DNA of 30,866 bases from a virus. How positions within the stretch are numbered: the stretch's first letter is position 1; each line of letters opens with the position of its first letter. A program made the position numbers and the translations under genes. Location: positions 1 to 30,866 of IMG/VR virus record IMGVR_UViG_3300043436_001137. One strand, 5' to 3'. The notes under the pieces were generated by a model, which saw only the letters and a list, made by a program, of their open reading frames with translations, ran no database searches and was not told the DNA's origin. This document shows positions 29,089 to 30,866 of the stretch, piece after piece.

Positions 29089-30866
29089 AAATAAATGCTG
29101 TCAAGTTTAAAGACAAGAAGTCTTTTGACAAAAACAAAAACAAGCCGAATGTTCGTGCAGTGCATGAGCCTTTTGGTATCATCGTGTTCGAAGATGTTTC
29201 ACCGGTTACTCCTGATTCTACCAAAGTATCGCAGGCATACCAAGTAGACGCATCACTCGATAACATTCCTTCGGGCATGGCTATTCTTGTTGCTCCTGAT
29301 TTTGGTGCAGCACAAGCTTACTTGCAAGGCATGAAGGTAGTGATCACTGAAACTTTCCCGCTAACCAACACGATGTTCGTGGAGGTTCCTGCGTTTGCAT
29401 CGTTTGATGATTTCTACACTGCACTCATGAATAGCAAACTATTCACGAGCGTAGAACCTGACTACATACAACCATTCCAAACGGATGCAGATGCGTACAC
29501 CTACGATGGTCAATGGCACTTGCCAAACGTAAAGGCAAGAGAAGCGTGGGGATTGATTGATGGTGCGGCCTATGGTGAAGTTGCAGTACTCGATATTGCA
29601 TGCGAGGTGAATCACGAAGATTTAGCAGGTCGCATTAGCAGCACATCGTGGAATTGCGTAACAGATGCAGCAGATGTAAACCCAGTTACTGAGTTCGAAA
29701 GACACGGTACACCATGCAGCGGTTTGATATGTGCAGCCACGGATAACAACATAGGAGTTTCCTCATTAGGAAACAACAAACTCAAGGTGCAATTCCTGCA
29801 CATCGGATATGGTAGCACAGCAGGTGGGGGGTTTAGTACTTCCGATTTGATTATAACCCGTGCAATCAACAAGGCAATAGCTAACCCTGCGTGTCTTGCT
29901 ATCTCGATGAGTTGGGGCGGTGGTGGTCCAACAAGCTACCCACTATTCCAAAACGCACTCACAGCGGCAAAGACCACGGGTCGTGGTGGTAAGGGTATAC
30001 CAATCTTTGCTTCAAGTGGTAACCAGAACAATCCTAACTTTACACAAGCACCTGCTATCTACCCGATGGTGCATGCTGTTGGTGCAACAACCGTATCCAA
30101 CACACGTGCAAACTTCAGCAACTACGGGCCGAAAACATTTGCATCTACTCCCGGTGTAGGCTGTCCAACTGTTGACCGCACGGGTGCGTTTGGTTACAAC
30201 GCAACAAGCAACTACACCAACTTCAGCGGAACATCATGCTCATGCCCCGTCATGGCTGCAATTGCTGCAAACGTTTTGCTTGCTAATCCCGCACTGACTG
30301 AGGCGCAAGTAACAGACGTACTGCGTCAAGCTGCACGCAAAACGGGCGGGTATGTGTACGATGCAAATGGTAAGAGTGCTGAACTTGGATATGGTATTGT
30401 AGATATGTTCTCAGCTGTGACCATTGCAAAGACGATGCAAGGCGGTGACCCTGTACCCGTGCCAACTCCTGAATACAATCTATTTGGTACAATTAGCACA
30501 CCTGCTAACGCAGTACAAGGCACATCCATCAACGTGGTGTATAGCGTGAACGTAGACAGAGTTTATGACAAGGATATAACCACTACCATCAACTTGCTTT
30601 TCAAGCGTCCTGATGGCAGCGTGTTCACTTTCTACACTGGCAGCGTGACCATTCCAAAAGGTCAGCAAGTAACCACCATGCAAACACCATTCGGTTTGCC
30701 AAACAATCAGATAGGCAATTGCGTATTCACGCTAACCATCGACCCGAACATGGTCATTCCTGAACTGAATGAGAATGATAACAGCATCAGTACCGGGACA
30801 AACATCACCGCACTCAATCCACCAACCACGGGAGTAGATGCTTCGGTAACTATTGACAGCTACGAG
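29085..30866 (+). CDS. Subtilase (S8) with pro-domain and Ig-like C-terminus, cut by the right edge
   Basis: The open frame runs 594 codons to the window end. Residues about 65-130 end in SVEPDYIQPF, the form of an inhibitor-I9-like propeptide. The catalytic triad is visible: Asp170 (VLDIACEV, unusual where DTG or DSG is normal), His207 (ERHGTPCSG), oxyanion Asn313 (ASSGNQNNP) and Ser384 (FSGTSCSCPVMAA). From about residue 455 a CARDB-like beta domain with PELNENDNS follows. No signal peptide is present, so it acts in the cell or in the virion. It starts at ATGA with the XkdF-like gene, so it belongs to the head-protein cluster. Confidence 0.85.
   Translation, partial: MKINAVKFKDKKSFDKNKNKPNVRAVHEPFGIIVFEDVSPVTPDSTKVSQAYQVDASLDNIPSGMAILVAPDFGAAQAYLQGMKVVITETFPLTNTMFVEVPAFASFDDFYTALMNSKLFTSVEPDYIQPFQTDADAYTYDGQWHLPNVKAREAWGLIDGAAYGEVAVLDIACEVNHEDLAGRISSTSWNCVTDAADVNPVTEFERHGTPCSGLICAATDNNIGVSSLGNNKLKVQFLHIGYGSTAGGGFSTSDLIITRAINKAIANPACLAISMSWGGGGPTSYPLFQNALTAAKTTGRGGKGIPIFASSGNQNNPNFTQAPAIYPMVHAVGATTVSNTRANFSNYGPKTFASTPGVGCPTVDRTGAFGYNATSNYTNFSGTSCSCPVMAAIAANVLLANPALTEAQVTDVLRQAARKTGGYVYDANGKSAELGYGIVDMFSAVTIAKTMQGGDPVPVPTPEYNLFGTISTPANAVQGTSINVVYSVNVDRVYDKDITTTINLLFKRPDGSVFTFYTGSVTIPKGQQVTTMQTPFGLPNNQIGNCVFTLTIDPNMVIPELNENDNSISTGTNITALNPPTTGVDASVTIDSYE

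Noticed and set aside
1-30866. tRNA genes, integrase, attachment site and lysogeny repressor
   Set aside because: Looked for and not seen. Absence in this window does not prove a strictly lytic life, as the contig is incomplete.

Overview
The window is most of the genome of a tailed double-stranded DNA phage, or a prophage-like contig, with siphovirus architecture. It contains a portal, a large terminase, head-tail connectors, frameshifted tail-assembly chaperones, a tape measure, a tail fibre and a lysis cassette. The host is most likely in the Bacteroidota. Promoter-like sites fit the Bacteroidota pattern TTG-N18-20-TAnnTTTG, start codons follow A-rich SD-less leaders such as ACAAAAACA, and several families (portal, 189-aa connector, XkdF-like protease, GTVTSV-type fibre repeats, FxKGxSGNPxGRP protein) resemble those of Bacteroidota phages. 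No integrase and no CI-type repressor are visible. The major capsid protein is not in the window; the C-terminal stub at the left edge may be its end, or it may lie beyond the right edge.

Layout. (1) 1-6100, rightward: end of an upstream gene, a strong terminator, a hypothetical gene, the portal with an extra C-terminal domain, a connector, then a lysis block (membrane protein, CHAP-like endolysin, overlapping spanin-like pair, XhlA-like membrane/coiled-coil protein) and a calcineurin-like phosphoesterase, closed by a hairpin terminator. (2) 6175-6420, rightward: an isolated mini-zincin. (3) 16113 back to 6421, leftward: a tightly packed early/replication block (Zn-ribbon protein, XRE-type HTH, VRR-NUC nuclease, DNA methyltransferase, DUF1376-like replication protein and partner, SSB-like protein, TerL, Rad52-like annealing protein, YqaJ-like exonuclease, many tiny ORFs), largely joined by ATGA/TGATG overlaps. 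(4) 16114-16209: a divergent control region with a promoter in each direction and two dyads. (5) 16210-30866, rightward: sigma-like protein, Cys-rich protein, TerS-like protein, tail chaperones with a -1 frameshift, tail fibre, gp10-like protein, tail hub proteins, tape measure, XkdF-like protease, and a subtilase cut by the window edge.

How it works together. The divergent region at 16.1 kb looks like the genetic switch: dyads of form GTGTA-N6-TACAC lie on its promoters, and a related site lies in a promoter at 9.2 kb, so one regulator may control both. The leftward block would replicate, recombine and modify DNA and supply the terminase. The rightward blocks build capsid and tail and lyse the cell. 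The most interesting items are the programmed -1 frameshift at a U9 run in the chaperone gene, a ten-A run exactly at the junction of portal and extra domain, the shared operator-like dyads, a subtilase next to the XkdF-like protease, and a structured leader ahead of the methyltransferase.
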